A stretch of 60,407 bases of DNA from NCBI RefSeq assembly GCF_026153205.1, contig NZ_JAPFBW010000037.1, forward strand, positions 1 to 60,407, read 5' to 3'. This document shows positions 26,655 to 39,092 of this stretch, in pieces; the first letter of the stretch is position 1, and every line of letters starts with the position of its first letter. Position numbers and translations under genes: made by a program. The stretch comes from Aquabacterium sp. A7-Y (GTDB taxonomy: Bacteria; Pseudomonadota; Gammaproteobacteria; Burkholderiales; Burkholderiaceae_C). Below the pieces are notes generated by a model. The model did not search any database, had not been told where the DNA came from, and saw nothing but the letters and a program-made list of their open reading frames with translations.

Positions 26655-27434
26655 ATGAGCTCGCCCATGAACACGGACACCACCACCTTCTACGACGATC
26701 TCGCCCCGTTCTACCACCTGCTTTACGCCGACTGGAAGGCTTCGGTCGACGCGCAGGGGCGGGCGCTCGCGGAGCTGCTGCAGGCACTGGAGATCCCGTC
26801 CGGCGCGGTCGTCCTCGACGCCGCCTGCGGCATCGGCACGCAGGCCCTCGGCCTGCTGCAGCAGGGCTACCGGATGACGGCATCCGACCTCTCACCGGGC
26901 GCGGTCGAGCGGCTCGGGCAGGAGGCCTCCCGGCGCGGTCTCCGCCTGGAGGCGCGGGTCGACGACCTGCGCACCTTGGCCGGGCACGCCGGCCCGCCCC
27001 TCGACGCGGTGATCGCCTGCGACAACAGCCTGCCGCACTTGCTGTCCGACGCCGAGATCCTTCAGGCGCTGCGCAGCTGCCACCGCTGCCTGCGGCCGGG
27101 GGGTGTCGCAGTGTTTTCGGTGCGCGACTACGCCGTGATCGAGCGCAAGAGCCCGGATGTCCGGCCCTACGGGCTGCGCCGTGAGGGCGCCAGCCGCTTC
27201 CTGGCGGTCCAGGTGTGGGAGTGGGAGGGCGATCAGTACGAGGTGCGCATGTACCTCACCTCGGAGTCGGGCGAAGGCCGGTGCGAGACGCGTGTGCTCA
27301 AGAGCCGCTACTACGCCATCACGGTCGACCGGCTGGCGGACTTGATGCGCACCGCGGGCTTCGTCGATGTCGCGCGCCGGGATGACGTGCTCTTTCAACC
27401 GGTGCTGACGGGGCGCCGTCCGCCTGCGCCCTGA
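26655..27434 (+). CDS. Class I SAM-dependent methyltransferase
   Basis: 259-residue protein of the UbiE/COQ5-like methyltransferase fold. Motif I is VVLDAACGIGTQALGLL at about residues 49-65, an acidic motif II sits in MTASDLSPGAVERL, and the post-motif region has AVIACDNSLPHLL and LRPGGVAVFSVRDY. The substrate cannot be inferred; small-molecule methylation is likely. The start is ATG 26655; a second ATG at 26667 is equally possible. It is divergent from ohrR, with about 105 bases between. Confidence 0.8.
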   Translation: MSSPMNTDTTTFYDDLAPFYHLLYADWKASVDAQGRALAELLQALEIPSGAVVLDAACGIGTQALGLLQQGYRMTASDLSPGAVERLGQEASRRGLRLEARVDDLRTLAGHAGPPLDAVIACDNSLPHLLSDAEILQALRSCHRCLRPGGVAVFSVRDYAVIERKSPDVRPYGLRREGASRFLAVQVWEWEGDQYEVRMYLTSESGEGRCETRVLKSRYYAITVDRLADLMRTAGFVDVARRDDVLFQPVLTGRRPPAP

Positions 27435-27482
27435 GCGCGCCAGGCGGCGGACTGAAGCACCGGGGGCCCGGAGGCCCGCCCC

Positions 27483-29458
<1,976 letters not shown>

Positions 29459-29462
<4 letters not shown>

Positions 29463-30334
29463 CGGCCTTGGGCCTCCAGCAGGGCGGCGCGCGTCACCAG
29501 CAGCACCTGGTCTTCGCCGGCGCTGGTGTCCAGCCACACCGTCTCCAGCCGCTCGAAGGCGGCTTCGAAATGCGCGCGCTCGTTGCCGATCTCCAGCACC
29601 AGCACGGCGTCTTCGCTCATGCGCGACGGCGCCTGCTCCAGCAGGCGCCGCACCAGGTCCATGCCATCCGGGCCGCCGGCCAGCGCGAGCGCCGGCTCGG
29701 CCTGGTACTCGGCCGGCAGCGCGCCCATCGTGGTCGCATTGACGTAGGGCGGGTTGCACAGGATCAGGTCGTAGGGGCCGGGCAGGGCTTCGAGCAGGTC
29801 GCTCCGGACCAGCGTCACGCGCTCGGCCAGGCCGTGGCGCTCGACATTGATGCGGGCCACTTCCAGCGCCTCGCGCGAGAGGTCGGCGCCGTCCACGCGG
29901 ACCTCGGGATAGGCCAGCGCCGCCAGCACGGCCAGGCTGCCGTTGCCGGTGCACAGGTCCAGCACCCGGGTCGTGCGCTCCGACAGCCAGGGGTCGATGC
30001 TGCCTTCGGCCAGCAGCTCGGCGATGAAGGAGCGCGGCACGATGCAACGCTCGTCGACATAAAAGGGCACGCCCTGCAGCCAGGCCTCGTGCGTCAGGTA
30101 GGCGGCGGGCTTGCGGGTGGCGATGCGCTGCTCGACCAGGGCCTCGGCGCGGGCCACCTGCTCGGGCGAGACCGGCTGCTGCGCGACGGCGTCCAGCCCG
30201 TCCAGGGGCAGCGAGAGGCTCCACAAGGTCAGCCAGGCCGCTTCGTCCAAGGCGTTGGTGGTGCCATGCCCAAACGAAACGCCCGCCTGGTCGAGGCGGG
30301 CGCTGTTGCGCTCGATGAGTTCCAGGAGCGTCAT
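29459..30334 (-). CDS. prmB: 50S ribosomal protein L3 glutamine methyltransferase PrmB
   Basis: N5-glutamine methyltransferase acting on ribosomal protein L3. The 291-residue protein has an N-terminal helical substrate-binding region, SAM motif [15 protein letters not shown] near residue 130, and the catalytic NPPY motif ([18 protein letters not shown]). The extended lead [18 protein letters not shown] distinguishes PrmB from PrmC. The start ATG overlaps the dapE stop by four bases, and its own stop overlaps the ABC-F start, indicating translational coupling across three genes. Confidence 0.94.
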
Positions 30335-31482
30335 GCGATCAAACCTTCCAGGGTCTTGCGGTAGATGTTTTTCAGCGGCTCGATGTGGGCCACCTCGACG
30401 TGTTCGTCGATCTTGTGGATGGTGGCGTTGGTCGGGCCGAACTCGACCACCTGCGGGCAGATGCGCGCGATGAAGCGGCCGTCGGAGGTGCCGCCGGTGG
30501 TCGAGAGCTCGGGCGTCAGGTGGCATTCGCTGCGGATCGCAGCCGTCAGGGCGTCGCTCAGAGCGCCGGGCTCGGTCAGGAAGGGCAGGCCGCCGAGGGT
30601 CCACTCCAGCGCGTAGTCCAGGCCGTGCTTCTGCAGCACCGCCTCCAGCCGTGCCTGCAGCGCCTCCGGCGTCGAGGCGGTGGAGTAGCGGAAATTGAAG
30701 TCCACCGTCAGCGCGCCCGGGATGACGTTGGTCGCACCGGTGCCGGCGTGGATGTTGGACACCTGCCAGCTGGTCGGCGGGAAAAAGGCGTTGCCGGCGT
30801 CCCACTCGATCGCCGTCAGCTCGGCCAGTGCCGGCGCCGCCAGGTGGATGGGGTTGCGCGCCAGCTGCGGGTAGGCGATGTGCCCTTGCACACCGCGCAC
30901 CACCAGCTTGCCCGAGAGCGAGCCGCGGCGCCCGTTCTTGACCATGTCGCCGAGCCGGTCCACCGAGGTGGGCTCGCCGACGATACACCAGTCGAGCCGC
31001 TCGCCGCGCTCCGTCAGCCATTCGCAGACCTTCACGGTGCCGTCGCGGGCCGGGCCTTCCTCGTCGCTGGTGAACAGCACCGCGATCGAGCCACGATGGT
31101 GCGGATGCGCGGCGACGAACTCTTCGATCGCCACCACCATGGCCGCCAGCGACACCTTCATGTCGGCGCTGCCGCGGCCGTAGAGCTTGCCGTCACGGTG
31201 GGTCGGTGTGAACGGGTCGCTGTGCCACTGTTCCAGCGGGCCGGTGGGCACCACGTCGGTGTGGCCGGCGAAGACCAGCGTGCGCGCCTCGCTGCCGGCG
31301 CTGCCGGCCCGCTTGGCCCAGAGGTTGGTGACGCGGAAGGTTTCGGGACCGCTGAGGAGGGTTTCACAGGCGAAACCCAGGGCCTCCAGGCGGCTCTTGA
31401 TCAGGGCCTGGCAGCCGGCGTCCTCCGGCGTGACCGAGGGGCGGGCGATGAGTTCTTCGGCAAGGCGCAGCGTGAGCGACAT
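30331..31482 (-). CDS. dapE: Succinyl-diaminopimelate desuccinylase DapE
   Basis: Zinc-dependent M20 hydrolase of the succinylase branch of lysine/DAP synthesis. In 383 residues the metal-binding signatures are clear: [11 protein letters not shown] (His, Asp), YGRGSADMK (bridging Asp) and TSDEEGPA (catalytic Glu and metal Glu). [10 protein letters not shown] near the C-terminus carries dimer and substrate contacts. It is co-transcribed with dapC and dapD upstream, and supplies DAP for peptidoglycan. Confidence 0.97.
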   Translation of the reverse strand: MSLTLRLAEELIARPSVTPEDAGCQALIKSRLEALGFACETLLSGPETFRVTNLWAKRAGSAGSEARTLVFAGHTDVVPTGPLEQWHSDPFTPTHRDGKLYGRGSADMKVSLAAMVVAIEEFVAAHPHHRGSIAVLFTSDEEGPARDGTVKVCEWLTERGERLDWCIVGEPTSVDRLGDMVKNGRRGSLSGKLVVRGVQGHIAYPQLARNPIHLAAPALAELTAIEWDAGNAFFPPTSWQVSNIHAGTGATNVIPGALTVDFNFRYSTASTPEALQARLEAVLQKHGLDYALEWTLGGLPFLTEPGALSDALTAAIRSECHLTPELSTTGGTSDGRFIARICPQVVEFGPTNATIHKIDEHVEVAHIEPLKNIYRKTLEGLIA

Positions 31483-31496
31483 CGGGGGCGGCTTCC

Positions 31497-32708
31497 TCAG
31501 CGGATCGAGCCGAAGCCGGTGGTGCCGAAGCCGGTGGTGCTGTAGCCGCTCGGGCGCTCCTCGCGCACGTCCAGCGTGATCTCGGTGAAGGACGGGCCGT
31601 CCTCGGCCTCCTCCTTCTTCGGCGTGGCCTTGGACTGGGCGGCGGTGTCGTTCTGCAGCCGCCACATCAGGTTGGTCGGCGAGTCGGCGTAGGTCAGGCC
31701 TTCCTCGCGGGTCACGCGGCCCTCGTTGATCAGGCGGGCGATGTCGATCTCGAAGGTCTGGGAGCCTTCGGCCATGGATTTCTCCATGGCTTCCTTGACG
31801 CCGGTGAGGTCGCCCTTCTCGATCAGCTCGGACACCAGCTTGGTATTGAGCAGCACCTCGACTGCCGGTACGCGGCCCCCGGACACCGCCTTGAGCAGGC
31901 GCTGCGACACCACGGCCTTCAGACCGGAGGCCAGGTCGGACAGCAGCGCCGGGCGCGCCTCGGGCGTGTAGAAGGACAGGATGCGGCTCATCGCGTGGTA
32001 GCTGTTGTTGGCGTGCATGGTCGCCAGCACCAGGTGGCCGGAGAGCGAGTAGGACAGCGCGGCGGTCATGGTCTCGCGGTCGCGGATTTCGCCGATCAGG
32101 ATGCAGTCGGGCGCCTGGCGCAGCGCGTTTTTCAGGCCCACCTGCAGCGACTGCGTGTCGCGGCCCACCTCACGCTGGTTGATGACCGACTTCTTGTTCG
32201 AGAACAGGAACTCGATCGGGTCCTCGATGGTGAGGATGTGGCCGGTCACCAGCTGGTTGCGGTGCTCCAGCATGGCCGCCAGGGTCGTGCTCTTGCCGGT
32301 GCCGGTGGCGCCCACCATCAGGATCAGGCCACGCTTCTCCATCACCAGATTGGTCAGCACGTCCGGCACGTTGAGGCTGTCGATGGACGGGATCTCGCTG
32401 GGGATGCAGCGGAACACCGCGGCCACCGAGCCGCGCTGCTTGAAGGCGCTCAGGCGGTAGCTGGCGACGCCGGGCAGCACCAGGCCGATGTTGAGCTCGC
32501 CGGTTTCGTCGAGCTCTTCGAGCTGGGTGGGGGTGAGCAGCTCAGCCAGCAGTTGGCGCGGCTGCGAGGGCATCAGGGGCTGGTCGCTGACCTGCAGGAT
32601 CTGCCCGTGGATCTTGATGAGGATGGGCGTCTTGGCCGACAGGTAGACGTCGGACGCCTTTTTCTCGGCCATCAGGCGGAGCACCCGCTCCATGTTGCCA
32701 CCGCTCAT
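31497..32708 (-). CDS. pilU: PilT/PilU-type twitching ATPase
   Basis: 403-residue hexameric secretion-type ATPase that helps retract type IV pili. Walker A is GATGTGKST at about residue 132, with the Asp box [11 protein letters not shown], Walker [13 protein letters not shown] and His box LATMHANNS. Overall sequence and the C-terminal extension favour PilU over PilT. The extreme C-terminus is a tandem repeat ([11 protein letters not shown]) encoded by a 15-base duplication. It lies between dapD and dapE, which puts pilus retraction inside a lysine-synthesis operon. I recall this order from other Burkholderiales but could not check it. Confidence 0.87.
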   Translation of the reverse strand: MSGGNMERVLRLMAEKKASDVYLSAKTPILIKIHGQILQVSDQPLMPSQPRQLLAELLTPTQLEELDETGELNIGLVLPGVASYRLSAFKQRGSVAAVFRCIPSEIPSIDSLNVPDVLTNLVMEKRGLILMVGATGTGKSTTLAAMLEHRNQLVTGHILTIEDPIEFLFSNKKSVINQREVGRDTQSLQVGLKNALRQAPDCILIGEIRDRETMTAALSYSLSGHLVLATMHANNSYHAMSRILSFYTPEARPALLSDLASGLKAVVSQRLLKAVSGGRVPAVEVLLNTKLVSELIEKGDLTGVKEAMEKSMAEGSQTFEIDIARLINEGRVTREEGLTYADSPTNLMWRLQNDTAAQSKATPKKEEAEDGPSFTEITLDVREERPSGYSTTGFGTTGFGSIR

Positions 32709-32769
32709 CGCTTGTCCCCTCGTTGCTGGCTGCTCGTTGTCATGCCTGCTACTGCCCAGTTGCGTCGCC

Positions 32770-33591
32770 TCAGGCGCGCAGCAGCTCGTTGATGCTGGTC
32801 TTGGAGCGGGTTTGCGCGTCCACGCGCTTGACGATCACCGCGCAGTAGAGGCTGTACTTGCCGCCGTCGCGCGGCAGCGAGCCGCTGATCACCACCGAGC
32901 CGGCCGGGATGCGGCCATAACTCGTCTCGCCGGTGGCGCGGTCGTAGATCGGCGTGCTCTGCCCGATGTAGACGCCCATCGAGATCACCGAGTTCTCCTC
33001 GACGATCACCCCCTCGACGATTTCGGAGCGGGCGCCGATGAAGCAGTTGTCCTCGATGATGGTCGGGTTGGCCTGCAGGGGCTCCAGCACGCCGCCGATG
33101 CCGACGCCGCCGGACAGGTGCACGTTCTTGCCGATCTGTGCGCAGGAGCCGACGGTGGCCCAGGTGTCGACCATCGTGCCCTCGTCGACGTAGGCGCCGA
33201 TATTGACGTAGGAGGGCATCAGAACGACGTTCTTCGCGATGTAGCTGCCGTGGCGGGCGACCGCCGGCGGCACCACACGCACGCCGGTGGCGCGCATCTC
33301 GTCCTCGCTGAGGTCGGAGAACTTGGTCTTGACCTTGTCGAAAAAGGCCAGGTCGCCGGAGCGCATCGCCGCGTTGTCGTTGAGGCGGAAGCTCAGCAGC
33401 ACGGCCTTCTTGACCCACTGGTTCACCACCCAGCCGCCGTCGACTTTCTGGGCCACGCGCAGGCGGCCGGCGTTGAGCTCGTCGACGACCTGCTGGACGG
33501 TGGCGCGCACCTCGCTCGGGGCGGCCTTCGGCGAGAGGTTCGCACGGTCTTCCCAGGCCTGGTTGATGAGGGCTTCGATGTGTTGGGTCAT
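32770..33591 (-). CDS. dapD: Tetrahydrodipicolinate N-succinyltransferase DapD
   Basis: Succinyl-CoA-dependent acylation of tetrahydrodipicolinate, the entry to the succinylase DAP pathway. The 273-residue protein has an N-terminal helical domain and a left-handed beta-helix of hexapeptide repeats ([33 protein letters not shown] region). The family motifs [14 protein letters not shown] and [15 protein letters not shown] are present. Length matches the family (about 274). It lies 18 bases after dapC and is followed by pilU. Confidence 0.97.
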   Translation of the reverse strand: MTQHIEALINQAWEDRANLSPKAAPSEVRATVQQVVDELNAGRLRVAQKVDGGWVVNQWVKKAVLLSFRLNDNAAMRSGDLAFFDKVKTKFSDLSEDEMRATGVRVVPPAVARHGSYIAKNVVLMPSYVNIGAYVDEGTMVDTWATVGSCAQIGKNVHLSGGVGIGGVLEPLQANPTIIEDNCFIGARSEIVEGVIVEENSVISMGVYIGQSTPIYDRATGETSYGRIPAGSVVISGSLPRDGGKYSLYCAVIVKRVDAQTRSKTSINELLRA

Positions 33592-33609
33592 GACAAAAGA
33601 TCTTCGGTG

Positions 33610-34824
33610 TCAGGAGAGAGAACGGACGTAGGCCACGATGCGCTCGGCGGCTTCGACACATTCGTCGACCTCGGCCACCAGCGCCATGCGAATGCGCCCG
33701 GCGCCGGGGTTGACGCCATGCGCCTCGCGCGCCAGGAAGCTGCCGGGCAAAACCGTCACATTGTATTGAGCCAGCAGCCCGCGCGCGAACTCGAGCTCGG
33801 GGTTCGCGCCGTTGCCGGGCACCCGGGCCCAGAGGTAAAAACCGGCGTCCGGCAGCCGCACGTCCAGCACCTCGGACAGCATAGGCGTGACCCGGGCGAA
33901 CTTGCTGCGGTATTTCTCACGGTTGTCGACGACGTGCTGCTCGTCGTTCCAGGCCGCGATGCTGGCCTGCTGCACCAGCGGGCTCATCGCGCTGCCGTGG
34001 TAGGTGCGGTAGAGCAGGAACTGCTTGATCAGCTGCGCATCGCCGGCGACAAAACCCGAGCGCATGCCCGGCACGTTGGAGCGCTTGGACAGGCTGGTCA
34101 GCGCGATCAGGCGGCGGAAGTCGCCACGCCCCAGCTTCAGCGCGGCTTCCAGCCCGCCCAGCGGCGGCTCGTCGCGGAAGTAGATCTCGGAATAGCACTC
34201 ATCGGAGGCAATCACGAAACCGTAGCGGTCGCTCAGTTCGAAGAGGCGGCGCCATTCGTCCAGCCCCATCACCGCGCCGGTGGGGTTGCCGGGCGAGCAG
34301 AGGTAGAGCAGCTGCGTCGCGGCCCAGGTCGACTCGGGGATGCTGGCGAGGTCGGGCGCGAAGTTGCGGGCCGGGTCGCTGTTGGCGAAAACCACCCGGG
34401 CGCCGGCCAGCAGGGCCGCGCCTTCGTAGATCTGGTAGAAGGGATTCGGGCAGACCACCACCGGGCCGCCCTGGTCGCGGTGCTGATTCGGGTCGATCAC
34501 GGTCTGCGCCAGCGCGAACAGCGCCTCGCGCGAGCCGTTGACCGGCAGCACCTGGGTGGCCGGGTCGAGCTGGACGCCGTAGCGGCGCGCCACCCAGGCG
34601 CTCATCGCTTCGCGCAGCCTGGGCTCGCCGGCCGTGGCCGGGTAGCTGGCCAGCCCCGCCATGGCGTCGCGCAGCGCGGCCTTGATCAGCTCGGGCGTCG
34701 GGTGTTTGGGTTCGCCGATGCCGAGGCCGATGTGGCGCAGTGCAGCATGGGGCTGGATATCGCGGGTAAGCTCGCGCAGCCGCTCGAAGGGATAGGGCTG
34801 CAGGCGGGAGAGCAGGGGGTTCAT
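33610..34824 (-). CDS. dapC: Succinyldiaminopimelate transaminase DapC
   Basis: PLP-dependent aminotransferase making N-succinyl-L,L-diaminopimelate. The 404-residue fold-type I enzyme has the PLP lysine in LTSLSKRSNVPGMRSGFV, the cofactor ring contact in CSPGNPTGAVM, and DECYSEIYF. It is the first gene of the apparent dapC-dapD-pilU-dapE-prmB-ABC-F operon on the minus strand. ATG 34824 gives the standard MNPLLSRLQPYPFERLREL start. Confidence 0.94.
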   Translation of the reverse strand: MNPLLSRLQPYPFERLRELTRDIQPHAALRHIGLGIGEPKHPTPELIKAALRDAMAGLASYPATAGEPRLREAMSAWVARRYGVQLDPATQVLPVNGSREALFALAQTVIDPNQHRDQGGPVVVCPNPFYQIYEGAALLAGARVVFANSDPARNFAPDLASIPESTWAATQLLYLCSPGNPTGAVMGLDEWRRLFELSDRYGFVIASDECYSEIYFRDEPPLGGLEAALKLGRGDFRRLIALTSLSKRSNVPGMRSGFVAGDAQLIKQFLLYRTYHGSAMSPLVQQASIAAWNDEQHVVDNREKYRSKFARVTPMLSEVLDVRLPDAGFYLWARVPGNGANPELEFARGLLAQYNVTVLPGSFLAREAHGVNPGAGRIRMALVAEVDECVEAAERIVAYVRSLS

Positions 34825-34893
34825 GGCGTGATTATCCCCGGCGGGCGCCCCGGCTGCAGCACGGCGAAACGGTGGTCGGAGGCCCGCGTCGGT

Positions 34894-35400
34894 TCAGCGC
34901 AGCATCCCCGATTCCTGCTCGTGGCGGGGCAGCTCGACCGGGGCCTGCGGCTGCCAGCCCTGCTGGCGGTGCTCGGCGACCACGTTGGTGTAGATGCCGC
35001 CGCGCACATACCACTTGGCGACGATACGGGCATAGCGCGGCTGGATGGTCCTGACGATGTCGTCGAGGATGTCGTTGGTCACCTTCTCATGGAAGGCGCC
35101 CTCATTGCGGAAGCTCCACATGTACATCTTCAGGCTCTTGAGCTCGATGCAGAGCTGGTCGGCGATGTAGTCGATGGTGAAATGGGCGAAGTCGGGCTGA
35201 CCGGTCAGCGGGCAGTGGCAGGTGAACTCGGGGATCTGGAACTGGATCACATAGTCGCGCTGCGGCGCCGGGTTGTCGAAGACATGCAGTTCCTTCGACG
35301 GCGCCGACGGCGGGTTCACAGGCATCGGGCGCTGCTGCGGTGCCGGGGCGGCGGTCGCCTTGGCGGCTTTCTGGGCGGACTTGTCGGCTTTTTTGGACAT
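34894..35400 (-). CDS. queF: NADPH-dependent preQ0 reductase QueF
   Basis: Reduces 7-cyano-7-deazaguanine to preQ1 for queuosine tRNA modification. The 168-residue protein is the short, single-domain form. The nucleophilic cysteine is in [15 protein letters not shown], with the QueF motif [20 protein letters not shown] beside it. About 45 Lys/Ala/Pro-rich residues precede the catalytic domain. ATG 35400 is chosen because it opens this tail ([10 protein letters not shown]); a longer frame runs into the smc promoter region. No preQ1 riboswitch is recognisable upstream. It is divergent from smc. Confidence 0.94.
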   Translation of the reverse strand: MSKKADKSAQKAAKATAAPAPQQRPMPVNPPSAPSKELHVFDNPAPQRDYVIQFQIPEFTCHCPLTGQPDFAHFTIDYIADQLCIELKSLKMYMWSFRNEGAFHEKVTNDILDDIVRTIQPRYARIVAKWYVRGGIYTNVVAEHRQQGWQPQAPVELPRHEQESGMLR

Positions 35401-35445
35401 GGCGTCGCGTCTGCGGGGGCGGTCTGTTCGGAGAAGGGGCGATGG

Positions 35446-35451
35446 TATCAT
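35446..35451 (+). promoter_or_regulatory. Possible -10 box upstream of smc
   Basis: TATCAT lies 101 bases before the smc ATG in the queF/smc intergenic region. No convincing -35 is seen, so this is a weak call. Confidence 0.25.
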
Positions 35452-35551
35452 CCCGCCTCGGTTGAACCTCGCCAAAACCCGGGAATCGCGAGGAAAATCA
35501 AACACTTATGAGAGCTGACCGCCGCACGGCTTCGACCGGTTCCCCCCACTC

Positions 35552-38500
35552 ATGCGCCTGAATTCGATCAAGCTGTCGGGCTTCAAGTCCTTCGCGGAGC
35601 CGACCCACTTCCAGCTGCCCGGGCAGCTGGTCGGCGTGGTGGGGCCGAACGGCTGCGGCAAGTCCAACATCATGGACGCGGTGCGCTGGGTGCTGGGCGA
35701 GTCCAAGGCCTCCGAGCTGCGCGGCGAGTCCATGCAGGACGTCATCTTCAACGGCTCGGGCAACCGCAAACCCTCCAGCCGGGCCAGCGTGGAGCTGGTC
35801 TTCAGCAACGAGGACTCGCGCGCCGGCGGCCAGTGGAACCAGTTCAGCGAGATCGCCGTCAAGCGGGTGTTGACGCGCGACGGCACCTCCAGCTACTTCA
35901 TCAACAACCAGCCGGTGCGGCGTCGCGACGTCCAGGACGTTTTCCTCGGCACCGGGCTGGGGCCGCGTGCCTACGCCATCATCGGCCAGGGCACGATCAG
36001 CCGCATCATCGAGTCCAAGCCCGAGGAACTGCGCATGTTCCTCGAGGAGGCCGCAGGCGTCTCCAAGTACAAGGAGCGCCGCCGCGAGACCGAGAACCGC
36101 CTCAAGGACACGCGCGAGAACCTGACCCGCGTCGAGGACATCCTGCGCGAGCTCAATGCCAACCTGGAGAAGTTGGAGCGCCAGGCCGAAATCGCTTCCC
36201 GCTACCGCCACCTGCAGGAGCAGGGCACGCTCAAGCTGCACCAGCTGTGGTTCCTCAAGCACCGCGATGCCGCGACTGAGGAAGAGCGGGTGCGCAAGGA
36301 GGTGCTGGAGGCCACCAACGCGCTGGAGTCGCGCCTGGCCGAGTTGCGCCATGTCGAGGCCGAGCTGGAGACCATCCGCCAGGCCCACTACACCGCCAGC
36401 GACGAGCTGCACGCGGCGCAGAGCGCCCTGTCGGAGGCCAGCCTCGAAGTGAGCCGGCTCGAGGAGCGGATCCGCTACGTGGTCGAGGGCCGGCGCCGCG
36501 TCGAGCAGCGCCTGGTCGAGCTGCGGGCGCAGAACGAGCAGTGGGCCGAGCGCCGGGCCCAGGCCGAGGGGGAGCTGGACACCATCGCCGAGCAGATCGC
36601 GATGGCCGAGGAACGCTCCGAGATCCTCGCCGCCCAGGCCGAGGAAGAGGCCGCCAACCTGCCCAGCCATGACGACAGCCTGCGCGCCGCCCAGCAGAAG
36701 GCCAACGAGCAGCGCAGCAAGGCGGCCGGCGTGCAGCAGCAGATCCAGCTGCTGGCCGCCGAGTCGCGCAATGTCGAGGAACAGTCACGCCAGTTCAGCC
36801 TGCGCCGCGAGCGCCTGGCCGCGGAGATCAAGGGGCTGGCCGCGCCCGACGAAGGCCGCCTGGCCGACCTGCAGCGTCAGCATGAACAGGCCGCCGAGGC
36901 GCTGGCGGTCGCCGAAGAGCGGCTGCACGAGCTGACCGAGCAGGTGCCGCAGCTCGACGAGGACCGCCGCCGCCGCCAGGAAGAGGTCAACGCCGAGTCG
37001 GCCAAGCAGGCCGACCTGGGCGCCCGGCTGGAGGCGCTGCGCGCCTTGCAGGAGAAAGTGCAGACCGAAGGCAAGCTCAAGCCCTGGCTCGCCAAGCACG
37101 GGCTGGAAGGGCTGCAGGGCTTGTGGACCCGGGTGCACATCGAGACCGGCTGGGAGACCGCGCTGGAGGCCGCGCTGCGCGAACGCCTCAACGCGCTGGA
37201 GGTCGGCCGTGTCGAGACCGTGCGTGCCTTCGCGATGGACGCGCCGCCGGCCAAGCTGGCCTTCTACACCCTGCCGCAGGCGGCCCTGTCCAACACCCAC
37301 CAGACACTGCCGCGCTTGTCCGAGATGCTGCGGCTCAACGACGCCGGGCTCAAGGCGCTGCTGAACGACTGGCTGGAAGGCGTCTACACCGCGGGCTCGC
37401 TGGACCAGGCGCTGGCCGAGCGCGGCAAGCTGACGCACGGCGAGGTCATCATGACCCGCGAAGGCCATGCGGTCTCGCAGTTCGCCGTCAGTTTCTACGC
37501 GCCCGACTCCGAGCAGGCCGGCATGCTGCAACGGGCCCAGGAGATCGAGAACCTGGAGCGCCAGGTGCGCGCCCAGGCGCTCATCGCCGAGGACTCGCGC
37601 ACGGCGCTGATACGGGCCGAAGCTGCCTACACCGAGGCCTCGCAGCGGCTGGGCGGTGCCCGGCGCGAGGCCACCGAGCTGCAGGGGCGCAGCCACCAGC
37701 TGCAGGTCGAGCTGCTGCGCCTGACCCAGCAGGCCGAGCAGACCGGCGCCCGGCGTGGCCAGATCGAGGCCGAGCTGTCGGAGATCGACGCCCAGCTGGA
37801 GGACCTGAACGAGCGCCGCGCCACCGGGGAGGCCCGCTTCGAGGAGTTGGACATGGCGCTGGCGACCGAGCAGGAGCGCCACGCCGAGTTGGAGGAGGCG
37901 GTGATCCAGGTCGAGCGCCGCCTGGCCCAGGCGCGCGAGCAGCTGCGCACGCTGGAGCGCGAAGCGCAGGAGGCGCAGTTCTCGGCGCGCGCGCTGGCCG
38001 CGCGGCGCGGCGAGCTGCAGCGCTCGATCGAGACGGCCGCCCAGCAGATCGCCACCAACGAACAGGCCGCTGCCCAGCTGCAGTCGGAGCTTGACAGCTT
38101 CAACGACGCAGCCGCGCAGGCGGGGCTGCAGGAAGCCCTGGCGCTGCGGACCGAGCGCGAGGCGGCGCTGGCAGCCAAGCGCAGCGAATACGACGACCTG
38201 TCGCTCAAGCTGCGGCGCGCCGAGGAGCAGCGCATGGAGTTCGAGCGCAGCCAGCAGCCGCTGCGCGACCGCATCACCAAGCTGCAGCTGGAGCAGCAGG
38301 CCGCCACGCTGGGCGGCGCGCAGTACATGGAGCAGCTGACGGCGGCCGGCGTCGACCTGGAGGCGCTGGCGCGCGGCATCGAGGACGGCGGCGTCAAGCT
38401 CTATGGCCTGCAGGGCGAGATCGACCGCATCAACCGCGACATCGCGGCGCTGGGCGCGGTCAACCTCGCGGCGCTGGATGAACTGACGGCGGCGCGCGAA

Positions 38501-39067
38501 CGCAAGACCTTCCTCGACTCCCAGTCGGCCGACCTGAACGAGGCCATCGCGACGCTGGAGGACGCGATCTACAAGATCGACCTTGAAACCCGCGATCTTC
38601 TGAAGAAGACTTTCGACTTCGTCAACGAGCACTTCGGCCGCATGTTTCCCTCGCTGTTCGGCGGCGGCACTGCCAAGCTGATGATGACCGGCGACGAGAT
38701 CCTGGATGCCGGCGTGCAGGTGATGGCCCAGCCGCCGGGCAAGAAAAACAGCACCATCCACCTGTTGTCGGGCGGCGAGAAGGCCCTGACGGCGATCGCG
38801 CTGGTGTTCGCGATCTTCCAGCTCAACCCGGCGCCGTTCTGCCTGCTCGACGAGGTGGACGCGCCGCTGGACGACGCCAACACCGAGCGCTATGCGAACC
38901 TGGTGAAAAGCATGTCCAGCGGCACGCAGTTCCTGTTCATCTCGCACAACAAGATCGCGATGGAGATGGCCCAGCAGCTGATCGGCGTGACCATGCAGGA
39001 GCAGGGCGTCTCGCGCATCGTGGCGGTCGATATGGAATCCGCGCTCGGCATGGCCGAGGCGGCGTAA
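35552..39067 (+). CDS. smc: Chromosome segregation protein SMC
   Basis: 1171-residue condensin ATPase that organises and segregates the chromosome. The N-terminal half-domain has Walker A GPNGCGKSN at about residue 32. A first coiled coil (about 170-500) leads to the hinge (roughly 510-670, WLAKHGLEGLQGLW through the Gly-poor dimer region), then a second coiled coil (about 680-1000). The C-terminal half has signature LLSGGEKALTAIAL and Walker B FCLLDEVDAPLDD. The full family length is intact. It heads the smc-zipA block; zipA follows after 25 bases. Confidence 0.98.
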   Translation: MRLNSIKLSGFKSFAEPTHFQLPGQLVGVVGPNGCGKSNIMDAVRWVLGESKASELRGESMQDVIFNGSGNRKPSSRASVELVFSNEDSRAGGQWNQFSEIAVKRVLTRDGTSSYFINNQPVRRRDVQDVFLGTGLGPRAYAIIGQGTISRIIESKPEELRMFLEEAAGVSKYKERRRETENRLKDTRENLTRVEDILRELNANLEKLERQAEIASRYRHLQEQGTLKLHQLWFLKHRDAATEEERVRKEVLEATNALESRLAELRHVEAELETIRQAHYTASDELHAAQSALSEASLEVSRLEERIRYVVEGRRRVEQRLVELRAQNEQWAERRAQAEGELDTIAEQIAMAEERSEILAAQAEEEAANLPSHDDSLRAAQQKANEQRSKAAGVQQQIQLLAAESRNVEEQSRQFSLRRERLAAEIKGLAAPDEGRLADLQRQHEQAAEALAVAEERLHELTEQVPQLDEDRRRRQEEVNAESAKQADLGARLEALRALQEKVQTEGKLKPWLAKHGLEGLQGLWTRVHIETGWETALEAALRERLNALEVGRVETVRAFAMDAPPAKLAFYTLPQAALSNTHQTLPRLSEMLRLNDAGLKALLNDWLEGVYTAGSLDQALAERGKLTHGEVIMTREGHAVSQFAVSFYAPDSEQAGMLQRAQEIENLERQVRAQALIAEDSRTALIRAEAAYTEASQRLGGARREATELQGRSHQLQVELLRLTQQAEQTGARRGQIEAELSEIDAQLEDLNERRATGEARFEELDMALATEQERHAELEEAVIQVERRLAQAREQLRTLEREAQEAQFSARALAARRGELQRSIETAAQQIATNEQAAAQLQSELDSFNDAAAQAGLQEALALRTEREAALAAKRSEYDDLSLKLRRAEEQRMEFERSQQPLRDRITKLQLEQQAATLGGAQYMEQLTAAGVDLEALARGIEDGGVKLYGLQGEIDRINRDIAALGAVNLAALDELTAARERKTFLDSQSADLNEAIATLEDAIYKIDLETRDLLKKTFDFVNEHFGRMFPSLFGGGTAKLMMTGDEILDAGVQVMAQPPGKKNSTIHLLSGGEKALTAIALVFAIFQLNPAPFCLLDEVDAPLDDANTERYANLVKSMSSGTQFLFISHNKIAMEMAQQLIGVTMQEQGVSRIVAVDMESALGMAEAA

Positions 39068-39092
39068 GCATCTACAAAGGACATCAGGCCCC

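Noticed and set aside
31500-31545. Tandem repeat at the pilU 3' end as a mobile or regulatory repeat
   Set aside because: It is only two copies of a 15-base unit inside the coding frame, explained by a simple internal duplication.
32708-32770. pilU as an insertion into the dap operon
   Set aside because: The tight spacing, and my recollection of the same order in other Burkholderiales, suggest a conserved arrangement rather than a recent insertion.
35401-35551. preQ1 riboswitch before queF
   Set aside because: queF genes are sometimes controlled this way, but the short leader lacks a recognisable preQ1 aptamer (no C-rich loop with an A-rich tail in the right arrangement).
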